A stretch of 64,000 nucleotides of DNA, taken from JBBDJG01 sp040880005. Lineage in GTDB: Bacteria; Actinomycetota; Thermoleophilia; Solirubrobacterales; JBBDJG01. Below are positions 7,751 to 14,360 of the stretch, in pieces. The translations under genes were made by a program, and so were the position numbers. A model generated the notes under the pieces. That model did not search any database. It worked only from the letters and a program-made list of their open reading frames with translations, and was not told where the DNA came from. Each line of letters begins with the position of its first letter. Within the stretch, counting starts at the first letter, position 1. The stretch is from the NCBI GenBank assembly GCA_040880005.1, contig JBBDJG010000026.1, positions 1 to 64,000 on the forward strand, read 5' to 3'.

Positions 7751-8120
7751 GGCGGCCTCCGATCCGCAAAAGCGGCGGGTCCGTGGGCGCCCGCCGGGCA
7801 CCCGGACCCGATCGCGGCGAGCGGACGTGGCCGGGCTCCGCTCGCGGCGCGGGTTTGAGCGCCCTCGACTCCCCGCTGCCGGAGCGAGAGGTCAGTCGCT
7901 CGACCACGTCCAGCTCGAACCGGAGCCGCGGTCGAGGCTTGCCGGTTCGACGGCCCTTCGCCCGATCGGAGACGGGCAGCTCGACCACGCCCAGGTCGGC
8001 GGCAATCTCATACACGTACGAGCGCGAGACGCCGAGCAGCTCGGCCACTTGCGCTGCGGTCGCGAGCCGATTATTTGCTCCCCGATTCGCGGGGGGCTTG
8101 TCCACGCGTCGCGCCGTCAC
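7743..8120 (-). CDS. HTH DNA-binding protein (excisionase/AlpA-like or regulator)
   Basis: A 125-aa protein with a clear helix-turn-helix at residues ~20-45 (ATAAQVAELLGVSRSYVYEI), followed by a basic wing-like stretch. This resembles MerR/excisionase-type domains. The C-terminal half is low-complexity and proline/arginine-rich. GTG 8120 has GGGGA about 8 nt upstream and directly follows the iteron cluster at 8137-8343. It may bind those repeats, act as excisionase for the integrase or control the packaging genes it precedes. It overlaps terS by 8 nt. Confidence 0.75.
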   Translation of the reverse strand: MTARRVDKPPANRGANNRLATAAQVAELLGVSRSYVYEIAADLGVVELPVSDRAKGRRTGKPRPRLRFELDVVERLTSRSGSGESRALKPAPRAEPGHVRSPRSGPGARRAPTDPPLLRIGGRRA

Positions 8121-8136
8121 GCGTGTTCCCCGATCT

Positions 8137-8343
8137 GCAGGTTTGCAGGTTTCGCAGGTTTGTTTGTGCCCCGCGTCCTAGAGATTCTTTTACACACACA
8201 CGTGTGTGTCGCAGGGCCTATGGCACCTATAACCCCCCGTGAAACCTGCAAACCTGCGCGCGTGTCCGTTTTGCCCGTGTTCATGCGGGTTTGAGGGCCG
8301 CAGGTTTGGCCGCAGGTTTGCCGCAGGTTTCCGGCAAACCTGC
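8137..8343. repeat. Iteron cluster, candidate replication origin of the element
   Basis: Nine exact copies of GCAGGTTT or its complement AAACCTGC: forward at 8137, 8145, 8154, 8300, 8312 and 8323; inverted at 8242, 8250 and 8336. One variant (GCGGGTTT) lies at 8285. Adjacent units are spaced 8-12 bp. The cluster spans the gap between the helicase and HTH genes and runs into the helicase 3' end. A 16-bp palindrome lies in the middle. The arrangement is that of iteron origins bound by a replication initiator. Confidence 0.8.
8194..8209. promoter_or_regulatory. 16-bp alternating palindrome ACACACAC/GTGTGTGT
   Basis: A perfect palindrome ACACACACGTGTGTGT lies in the centre of the iteron cluster, flanked by an AT-richer stretch (GAGATTCTTTTA). 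Alternating purine-pyrimidine DNA can unwind or form Z-DNA. It may be the melting site or an operator; which is not shown. Confidence 0.5.
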
Positions 8344-10323
8344 GGCCACGCGCCAGAGCACGGCGCCGCCCCTCGACTCGACGCTCGCGCGCTGGACGTG
8401 CAGCTCGCGCTCCCCGTACCGGGTGCCCTCTTTTTTCGCGAGCGCCTTCCCGAGCTTGCGTGTGAAGCTCGACGAGTGCAGCGCGTCGGGCAACTCGCCG
8501 GGCAGCGTCTCGCGCAGCGCGAAGCCGAGCGCGTCGTCGTGCAACGCCTCGTCGAACTTCGCCGTGCTCACGGGCTCGTCGCCGAACCGCTCGTACCACT
8601 CCGCCAGGAACGCGGTCCACTCCGCGGCCTCCTCGTCGGCGTGCTCGTAGAACTCGGTCAGGTTCCGCAGGAACCCCTCGACGCCCGCCGCCGCGAGCAC
8701 GCCGCCGAGCGCGTGCGCCCACTCCTCGAAACCGCCGACGATCGGCGCGTCGGCCCGCGGGCGCTCGGCGACGATCCACGCGCGCCCGAGCGTCAGCGCC
8801 GCGGCGAGTAGCTCGCCCCGGTGCTCGACGACCCACGGCAGCAGCGGGTCGTGTGCGAAACCGCTCCGCTGCCAGGGGCGCCCGACCTTTGCGTCGAGCC
8901 GGACGTGGTAGCAGCGCCGCGCCAGGTCGCCGCCGACGCGGACGTTATTCCCCGTCGCGAGCCACGTCGCACGCTGCGGTACGGTCAGCGTCTCGGAGCG
9001 GCCGAGGATCCGGTCCGTGACGACGCCGGTCGTAAGCGCGGACGCGAGCGACGGTGAGGCGAGCGGAGCCTCGACGTTGTCGATATTGACGATCGACGGC
9101 CCGGCAGCGAGCACCGCGAGGATCGTCTTTCGCCACTCCTCCTCGCGCGTCGGCGGCGCCATCATCGCGGCTCCGCGCCCGGTCGCGACCGCAGCGACGA
9201 CGCCCGCGAGCAGTCCCTTCCCCGTCCCGGCCTTCGTGGAGTCGAGCAGCGCGAGCGGCACCGGCCCGTCGATCGCCGGCCGCAGGATCGGCGTCAGCAC
9301 CAGCGCGAGCGCGTTCGCCCGGCTCGCTTGCGAGTCGAACGGGAACTCGGCGAGCGGCCCGGCAAGCAGCGCCGCAGCGTCGGCGACTTGCGCGGCGCTC
9401 GGGTGCTCGGGCACGACGGGCAGCGCGAAGTCCGGTGGCGGCGCGTACACGAGCCGAGTCGCGGTGTCATAGCCCGGCGTCGCTAACACGCTTCCGTCCG
9501 CGCGCAGCACGGGCGACTCGACCACGCCGACGAGCGGCGGGAACGGTAGGTCGCCGCGGGTCAGCAGGTCGCGCACGAGGTCGTCGGGCGCGCGAACGTG
9601 ACCGAACCCGCCCTCCGCCTCGCTGCCGGTGTTCGCGACTCGCGTTAAGCGCCCGCGCATCGTCGCCTCCCGCAGGTGCTCGATTCGGTGGCGCCCGTGC
9701 TCGTCGGAGCGAACGTGGGCCGGAACGCCGCCGTGAACGTACAGAGCGGGCGGATCGTTCGCCCCGTGCAGAGCGTGCAGCGCGTCGTCGGACACGTCGC
9801 GAAGCGGACGCCCGTTTACGATCACGCGCGGCAGTCCGCCGTCGTCGGCGTCGTAGCGTTCGCGGCGCTCTCGCTCGCGGCGTTCCTTACGCTTCCCGTT
9901 GATCGCGCGCTCTAGCGCCTCGACCTCCCGCGCCGTGGTCGCCTTCCGCAGCGCCAGCAGTCCCGCCTCCCACGCCGCGCGGTCCTTGTCCGCGAGGCTC
10001 GCCAGCTCGTCGAGCGCGTCGCCGTCCGCGAGCGCGCCGGTCACGTCGCCGGACTCCGCGAGGCTGGCGAGCGTCGAGCGCGCGGGTGCGAGGTAGGGGC
10101 GCGCTTTCCCGCTCGCCTTATCGGCCGCGACCTCGTACAGCTCGCGCAGCTCGGCGGCGTCGGGGTCGTCGCGGTCGGCGGCGTCGAGGATCGGACCGAC
10201 CTCGCGGACCTCGTCGCGCAGGTCGTCGAGCGCACGCTCGACCTCCTCGTCGCCGTTCGCCTTCAGCGTCGCCGTGGCCGCCGCGTTGAGTCGGTCGAGG
10301 CACTCTTGGAGCGTCGCGCTCAC
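8281..10323 (-). CDS. AAA+ replication helicase-like ATPase of the element
   Basis: A 680-aa protein. The N-terminal ~160 residues are helical and charged; the middle (~165-300) is of unknown fold. The ATPase domain at ~330-490 has Walker A STKAGTGKG (Lys369), a Walker-B-like IVNIDN (411-416), sensor-1 ATGNN (456-460) and an arginine pair near 469-470. This pattern resembles phage and plasmid D5/SF3-type replicative helicases. The Walker B ends IDN rather than DE. The C-terminal tail (CGKPAAKPAALKPA) is encoded by iterons. GTG 10323 overlaps the upstream stop as GTGA. It is likely the replication initiator-helicase acting at 8137-8343; a primase domain is not recognisable. Confidence 0.8.
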   Translation of the reverse strand: MSATLQECLDRLNAAATATLKANGDEEVERALDDLRDEVREVGPILDAADRDDPDAAELRELYEVAADKASGKARPYLAPARSTLASLAESGDVTGALADGDALDELASLADKDRAAWEAGLLALRKATTAREVEALERAINGKRKERRERERRERYDADDGGLPRVIVNGRPLRDVSDDALHALHGANDPPALYVHGGVPAHVRSDEHGRHRIEHLREATMRGRLTRVANTGSEAEGGFGHVRAPDDLVRDLLTRGDLPFPPLVGVVESPVLRADGSVLATPGYDTATRLVYAPPPDFALPVVPEHPSAAQVADAAALLAGPLAEFPFDSQASRANALALVLTPILRPAIDGPVPLALLDSTKAGTGKGLLAGVVAAVATGRGAAMMAPPTREEEWRKTILAVLAAGPSIVNIDNVEAPLASPSLASALTTGVVTDRILGRSETLTVPQRATWLATGNNVRVGGDLARRCYHVRLDAKVGRPWQRSGFAHDPLLPWVVEHRGELLAAALTLGRAWIVAERPRADAPIVGGFEEWAHALGGVLAAAGVEGFLRNLTEFYEHADEEAAEWTAFLAEWYERFGDEPVSTAKFDEALHDDALGFALRETLPGELPDALHSSSFTRKLGKALAKKEGTRYGERELHVQRASVESRGGAVLWRVAAGLPETCGKPAAKPAALKPA

Positions 10324-10553
10324 GGGCGCTCCCCGTTCAGCTTGACTTCAACGCACCCGCGCTCCGCGGCCACGGTCGCGCGACCGTCCTCGACGAGCGC
10401 GTCGATCGACGCGTCCACTTGTCCGGCCGTTAGCCCGCGCTCGCGGAGGTCGAGTAGGTTCGGCCGCGTGAGCGACAGCGACCCACCGCCGCGCTCGACG
10501 AGCTGGCGGAACGCCTCAGCGCGCGCGTCGCGCGTCGGTCGGCGCGCCTTCAC
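10320..10553 (-). CDS. Small winged-helix-like protein (77 aa)
   Basis: A 77-aa protein (GTG 10553, GTGA overlap with the upstream stop). It has helix-helix-strand spacing typical of a winged helix: AFRQLVERGGG, then LTAGQVDASIDALVEDGRATV, then GCVEVKL. It is likely DNA-binding. Its position just upstream of the helicase and its translational coupling suggest a replication or loader accessory, or an autoregulator. Confidence 0.65.
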   Translation of the reverse strand: MKARRPTRDARAEAFRQLVERGGGSLSLTRPNLLDLRERGLTAGQVDASIDALVEDGRATVAAERGCVEVKLNGERP

Positions 10554-11140
10554 GGTCGCTCCCCTCGTCGCCACGGGGCGGCGACGCCAACGGGGAACTG
10601 ACCAGCCCCATACGCCACCGCCCCGTCGCGACGGTCGCGAAAGTGCCCGGCTAGGCCGGGCGGCTCGGGTTCGGCGCTATCGTCGGAGGAGTCGCCGCCG
10701 GGACTGCCGCGCGACGCGCTCGCGGTCCGGCGGCCGCGCGGCCGGCCGCCGTTCAGGCGCCGATCGCGGCGCGGAGCACGTACAACGGCGCGAGTGCGGA
10801 CTTCGCACGGTCGCCGCTCGACGATCGGTCGCGGGGCGGTGCCCGCGTAGGCGCTCCGGATACGTTCGGACGCGCGGTCCTGCGCGGTGACACGTGGCTC
10901 CATGACGAGACGAGCGCGAACCTCGGCCAGCTTCTCCTCGACCATCCACCGCTCGTCGTCGGCGACTTGCCCGGAGTCGAGCAGGTGTCTCAGGTAGTCG
11001 CGCTCGGCGCGGAGCTTCTCGTCGAGCGGCACGGGTCGCAAGTCGCCGAGCGCCTCGTCGATCACATACTGCGGGAGAGTCTGCATCGTCTCGTCGATCA
11101 CTTCGCCAGCTTTCCGGGGTCGAGGTTTCGACCCGCGCAC
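10550..11140 (-). CDS. First ORF of the element operon, unknown function
   Basis: About 196 aa if it starts at GTG 11140. An ATG at 11086 is an alternative, and the reading frame is open further upstream. Residues ~20-95 are helical (for example PLDEKLRAERDYLRHLLDSG, then MVEEKLAEVRARL). The rest is a basic, disordered arginine-rich tail. No domain is recognised. It is the first gene of the minus-strand run and overlaps the winged-helix gene by GTGA. The helical pair could be a small regulator or a DNA-packaging accessory; the evidence does not discriminate. Confidence 0.5.
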   Translation of the reverse strand: MRGSKPRPRKAGEVIDETMQTLPQYVIDEALGDLRPVPLDEKLRAERDYLRHLLDSGQVADDERWMVEEKLAEVRARLVMEPRVTAQDRASERIRSAYAGTAPRPIVERRPCEVRTRAVVRAPRRDRRLNGGRPRGRRTASASRGSPGGDSSDDSAEPEPPGLAGHFRDRRDGAVAYGAGQFPVGVAAPWRRGERP

Positions 11141-11263
11141 ATTGTTATCAGACGCAGCGGCGCTAAACGGAAAGCGCCGCCCCGACGTTCGGTCGAGACG
11201 GCGCGCGAAGTCGTGCGAGACGACAGCGCGAGTATGACACGAGGCTCGGCGGTGGCCGCGTCT

Positions 11264-11288
11264 GGGCACCCGGCCGTTCCGGGTGCCC
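11264..11288. promoter_or_regulatory. Perfect 10-bp hairpin near the distal element end
   Basis: GGGCACCCGG (11264-11273) pairs with CCGGGTGCCC (11279-11288) around a 5-nt loop. It lies immediately before the tandem decamers and 110 bp from the distal attachment copy. No T-run follows on either strand. It could be an operator or an end structure. Confidence 0.45.
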
Positions 11289-11289
11289 G

Positions 11290-11329
11290 AATCGGCCACA
11301 ATCGGACCGAATCCGACCTAATCCGCCAG
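11290..11329. repeat. Four tandem 10-bp repeats near the distal att site
   Basis: AATCGGCCAC, AATCGGACCG, AATCCGACCT and AATCCGCCAG are head-to-tail with exact 10-bp phasing, sharing AATCSG. One helical turn per unit places all copies on the same DNA face. They lie 69 bp from the attachment core, where integrase arm sites or excisionase sites commonly lie. Confidence 0.55.
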
Positions 11330-11397
11330 CTCACCGGAGCCTCCGTTTTCCGCGTCGCGCTCGGCGTCTAGCGGGTTTTCGTCGTCACCCTCACCAC

Positions 11398-11444
11398 GCT
11401 TGCCATGCAGAAGGTCGAGGGTTCGAGTCCCTTCATCCGCTTCC
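11398..11444 (+). repeat. Attachment core copy 2 (distal end of the element)
   Basis: It is identical over 47 bp to 2893-2939 (the tRNA-Gly 3' half plus 3 bp). It is followed by a stem TCCCGC (11442-11447) / GCGGGA (11454-11459), in the same place as the terminator hairpin after the real tRNA but without a T-run. It lacks the 5' half of the tRNA, so it is not a tRNA gene. Confidence 0.93.
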
Positions 11445-11525
11445 CGCTCTGATGCGGGATCGCCCGGCTCAACAGCGATCCGAATGGCACACACAAGCGC
11501 GACGGGCAATAATGGGGTCGTGTCT

Positions 11526-12584
11526 GTGGGTCGTCTCAGAGCTGGTGTGTTGGTGACCGGAGCGTTGCTTCTCGCGCCTTCCACGCCCGCCTCGGGGGCG
11601 GTAACCGTAGGTAACAGCTTGAGCAACTCGGCAGACTCCGGCTCTTGCTGGACTCCCGGCGCAGGTGGAACGAGCTCGTGCACGCTCGCACAGGTGAGCC
11701 TGGACGCAGGGAGCCCCGCCAGCGGCGGCCTGACCTCTCCGCTTGATGGTGTCGCAGTCAAGTGGCGGCTCAAGCTCGGGGATCTCTCGAACGTGACCTC
11801 GGCGAGCGCCAAGCTGAGGGTGATCCGCGGCAACCGAGGGGTGTCGAGCAGCCAGGTCCAGACCTTGGTCAGCAACGGAACCCACCAATTCGACACGAGG
11901 CAGCCCGTAAAGATTGGTGACCGGTTTGGCATCGACACGACTCTTTCCAGTCCCTTCATCGGTATCTCCCTTCAGATCATGCACTCCGCCAGCCCCAGCC
12001 CCAGCATGAACCCATACCACTACTGGACGCCACCGCTTGCAGACGATGAGAGCCGATCGCCGACCGCAACGTACGGCGGGGAGCTACTCCTAAACGCCGA
12101 CATCGAGCCCGACGCCGATGGCGACGGGTTCGGCGACGAGACCCAGGACCAGTGTCCGGCAAGCGCGTCCAGCCAGAGCCCTTGCCCACCCGCACCTCCC
12201 CTGTCCGGCCCGGCGGTATCAGACCGAGCTGCACCCGCCGGACTTGCGAGCTTCGCCAGGACGCTGAAGCTGCGCTCTGCGTTGAGACGCGGCCTTAACG
12301 GCAAGGTCAGTTCGAACGAACCGGCGGACATCAGCGGCAGCGCCGAGGTCGCCGCCCGGCTTGGGCGCAGGTTCGGCCTCAAGTCCGCGCGACCAGTGGT
12401 GGTCGCGAGGGGCAGGGCGTCGCTTGCGGCGGCAGGCGTCGCGAACCTCCGCCTCAGCTTCACGAAGAAGGCGAGGCGCAAGCTGAGGCGTGCGCGCAAG
12501 GTTGGGCTCACCTTGCGGATTAACCTGACGGACAAGGCGAGCAACACCGCCAAGTTCACCCGCAAGGCAACGCTCAGGCGCTGA
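11526..12584 (+). CDS. Secreted protein with a TSP3-like calcium motif
   Basis: An exported protein of about 352 aa (GTG 11526, GGGG about 8 nt upstream; ATG 11484 and GTG 11520 are alternatives). The signal peptide is VGRLRAGVLVTGALLLAPS and ends near ASGA. A beta-rich domain follows, then a thrombospondin-type-3-like calcium loop DADGDGFGDETQDQCP near residue 205. The basic C-terminal module (LSFTKKARRKLRRARKVG, DKASNTAKF) is also seen in the protein at 208-1458. It sits alone between attachment copies 2 and 3. Its codon use and domains look chromosomal, so it is either cargo of an older insertion or host DNA caught between sites. Function unknown. Confidence 0.8.
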   Translation: MGRLRAGVLVTGALLLAPSTPASGAVTVGNSLSNSADSGSCWTPGAGGTSSCTLAQVSLDAGSPASGGLTSPLDGVAVKWRLKLGDLSNVTSASAKLRVIRGNRGVSSSQVQTLVSNGTHQFDTRQPVKIGDRFGIDTTLSSPFIGISLQIMHSASPSPSMNPYHYWTPPLADDESRSPTATYGGELLLNADIEPDADGDGFGDETQDQCPASASSQSPCPPAPPLSGPAVSDRAAPAGLASFARTLKLRSALRRGLNGKVSSNEPADISGSAEVAARLGRRFGLKSARPVVVARGRASLAAAGVANLRLSFTKKARRKLRRARKVGLTLRINLTDKASNTAKFTRKATLRR

Positions 12585-12605
12585 CGCCGGATCCCGAGGT
12601 TCGCA

Positions 12606-12634
12606 TTGGGCACCAGCTTTATTCTGGTGCCCAA
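12606..12634 (+). terminator. 11-bp hairpin after the TSP3-like gene
   Basis: TTGGGCACCAG (12606-12616) pairs with CTGGTGCCCAA (12624-12634) around loop CTTTATT, 21 bp after the stop codon. The stem is strong but only CCTTCC follows, so it is a terminator without a clear U-run. Confidence 0.5.
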
Positions 12635-12741
12635 CCTTCCCCACGCTTCCTGTAACTTCACCTAACTTCTAGGGGCGTCGGAGTCCGCAGCTCCCCCGCT
12701 ACGGCGCTTGTTTCCACCGTTGTTGGACTTCCCCTCGACAC

Positions 12742-12784
12742 GCTTGCCATGCAGAAGGTCGAGGGTTCGAGTCCCTTCATCCGC
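12742..12784 (+). repeat. Attachment core copy 3
   Basis: 43 bp identical to the tRNA-Gly 3' half (2893-2935). With 3 extra matching bases on its left (CAC) it equals copy 2 over 46 bp (12739-12784 and 11395-11440). The match stops at the tRNA's last acceptor base. It marks an earlier insertion boundary. Confidence 0.9.
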
Positions 12785-12868
12785 GTGTGTGATGTCTCGC
12801 GACATCTGTCTCCTATGTACCGAGACAGGTGTCGCCTATGTGGTGAGACCAGACACCTTCATCCGCTT
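12785..12868. mobile_element. Small insertion remnant with IS481-like ends and partial att copy
   Basis: A 71-bp segment (12785-12855) is flanked by the 11-bp direct repeat CCTTCATCCGC (12774-12784 and 12856-12866). The right copy continues as the 13-bp tRNA-end match at 12856-12868. Inside are two 21-bp units, TGTCTCCTATGTACCGAGACA (12807-12827) and TGTCGCCTATGTGGTGAGACC (12830-12850), 23 bp apart. From memory these look like IS481-family terminal repeats. No transposase is present. Confidence 0.45.
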
Positions 12869-12892
12869 GCGCCGTCGCCGGAGGCGCCGCAG

Positions 12893-13348
12893 TCACCTCA
12901 TCACGATCCTGGCGCTGTGCTCGACTCGCCGCCGCAGCTCCTCCAGCGAGCGACGTAGGTTGGTGCCGACGATCGGCGCGGCCAAGCGCTCGGCGATCGC
13001 GCCGAGCAGCCCTCCCTCGGTGTGATACCCGAGGCGCAGCGTCACGTTCGTGCCGCCCCCGTCGCGCTCGTGCAGCCGCCAGCGCCCACGCTGGTCGATG
13101 CCGAGCACGCTCGTCCAGGCGATCTCGTAGGGCTCGTCGAACTCGACGATCTCGATCATGCCGCCGATCTCGGCCGAGCCGACCTTCATGCGGGTCGCGT
13201 AGCGAGCGCCGAGGCCGGTGCGCTGCTCCCCCTGGACCTCCCAGCTCGTGATGCCCTCCATAAAGGACTCGTAGTTCTCCGGGCGCGCGATGAAGGCCCA
13301 TACCTGGCCGATCGGAGCGTCCACGGTGGTGCGTTTCTCGACTCGCAT
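12893..13348 (-). CDS. SRPBCC (polyketide cyclase/START-like) protein
   Basis: A 151-aa single-domain protein. The opening pattern 'VDAPIGQVWAFIARPENYESFM' is the SRPBCC signature, and 'WRLHERDGGGTNVTLRLGYHTEGG' matches the later strands. The fold encloses a hydrophobic pocket for lipids or polyketides; no catalytic residues can be assigned. It is 9 bp downstream of the acyltransferase gene on the same strand, so they are probably co-transcribed, and a lipid ligand is plausible. Confidence 0.8.
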   Translation of the reverse strand: MRVEKRTTVDAPIGQVWAFIARPENYESFMEGITSWEVQGEQRTGLGARYATRMKVGSAEIGGMIEIVEFDEPYEIAWTSVLGIDQRGRWRLHERDGGGTNVTLRLGYHTEGGLLGAIAERLAAPIVGTNLRRSLEELRRRVEHSARIVMR

Positions 13349-13357
13349 CGCGCCCGC

Positions 13358-14308
13358 TCAGCCGACGACCGGCAGACGCCTCTCGGCCGCCAGCCCCTCG
13401 AGTGTCCTTTGCATCCTGCCCACGATCTCCTCGTGGACCTCGTCCGCGTCCGGCTGGTCGCCGAACTCGGCCTGGAGGTCGATCGGCTCCAGCACCTGGA
13501 GCGTGATCTTTGCGGGCAGCGGTATGTGCCCCGCCAGGTCGCCGACGTTCAGTCCCCAGGGAAGCGCGATCGAGATCGGCAGCACCTTCAGGCGAAGCAA
13601 CCTGTCGAGCCGCAGCAGCGTGGCGAGCCGCTCGCCACGGCTCAAGAACAGCGACGTTTCCTGGCCGCCGATCGCCACCACCGGCACGACGGGCACGCGC
13701 TTGTCGATCGCCAATTCGACAAACCCCTTGCGGCCGCCGAAATCGATCTTCGACGACTCCCAGGACGGACGGTGCACCTCGTAGTCCCCGCCCGGATACA
13801 CGAGCAGCGCCGAGCCCGAGTCGAGCGCACGCCGCGCGTTCTCCCATGAGGCGGCGATCGTTCCGCCCTTGCGCAGGTGGCGCAGCGGCGGCAGTGCCAG
13901 CACGAGGTTGTGCGCGAGCTGGAAGAAGCGCCGCTCGACTCCGAAGTAGCTCGAGAAAGCGAGCACGAAGATGAAGGTGTCCGGCGCCATGTTGCCGCCG
14001 GAGTGATTGCCGACCAGCAGCACCGGCCCGCGCGGTGGGATGCGCTCCAGCCCGCGCACCTCGGCCCGGAAGTAGAAGCTCGCGAGCAGCCACAGCCAGG
14101 GCAGGTTGTCGCGCAGGTAGTCCGGGTCGCGCTCGTGCAGGTCAGCCTTCGGGATCTGGCGCCGCACCTGCTCCACAATCGCGCCGCTGAGGCGGGACAG
14201 CATTCCGGCGGGGGCCCGCTCGTTGGGTTGCTCGGAAGGACGGCCGCCGTTACGGGCGATCGTGCGAGGTGCGTCCCGCTGCATGACCCTTGACCGTGAA
14301 TCGCTCAT
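13358..14308 (-). CDS. Lysophospholipid/diacylglycerol acyltransferase-like protein
   Basis: A 316-aa PlsC/DGAT2-like acyltransferase. The catalytic block is NHSGGNMAPD (a variant of N-H-x4-D), with YPGGDYEVHRP later, matching the acceptor motif. The preceding 'ERIPPRGPVLLVGNHS' is typical of the family. The N-terminal ~55 residues are polar, and hydrophobic segments (WLWLLASFYF and FIFVLAFSSYF) suggest membrane association. The product may be phosphatidate, wax ester or triacylglycerol; the sequence alone does not decide. It lies between the SRPBCC and SCP2-hydrolase genes, a lipid-centred set. Confidence 0.82.
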   Translation of the reverse strand: MSDSRSRVMQRDAPRTIARNGGRPSEQPNERAPAGMLSRLSGAIVEQVRRQIPKADLHERDPDYLRDNLPWLWLLASFYFRAEVRGLERIPPRGPVLLVGNHSGGNMAPDTFIFVLAFSSYFGVERRFFQLAHNLVLALPPLRHLRKGGTIAASWENARRALDSGSALLVYPGGDYEVHRPSWESSKIDFGGRKGFVELAIDKRVPVVPVVAIGGQETSLFLSRGERLATLLRLDRLLRLKVLPISIALPWGLNVGDLAGHIPLPAKITLQVLEPIDLQAEFGDQPDADEVHEEIVGRMQRTLEGLAAERRLPVVG

Positions 14309-14360
14309 GAAAATCCCTCTGCCGTGACTCGATCCCCGCGATCAGCCTACTGCGGCAGCG

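Larger units (their letters stand above)
2893..11444. mobile_element. tRNA-Gly-integrated satellite-like element
   Basis: The element is bounded by 47-bp identical direct repeats at 2893-2939 (inside tRNA-Gly) and 11398-11444. It is about 8.5 kb. It carries a tyrosine integrase at the tRNA end, terminase large and small subunits, an AAA+ helicase, a winged-helix and an HTH protein, an iteron cluster and five small ORFs, all on the minus strand. No capsid, protease, portal, tail, lysis or holin gene is seen. DNA packaging and replication genes without virion genes are the pattern of phage satellites such as PICI-like elements. A reduced prophage is the alternative. Confidence 0.88.

Noticed and set aside
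8192..8209. CRISPR-like repeat
   Set aside because: The AC/GT tract is a single palindrome. The iterons are 8 bp with no regular spacers, so no array is present.
11398..11444. Second tRNA-Gly gene
   Set aside because: Only the 3' half of the tRNA is present. The D arm and the 5' acceptor strand are missing.
11318..11959. Minus-strand frame containing DEGTRTLDLLHGK
   Set aside because: This stretch is the antisense of the tRNA-Gly copy and is not a gene of its own. It matters only because it reveals the tail that the integrase would gain in the excised circle.
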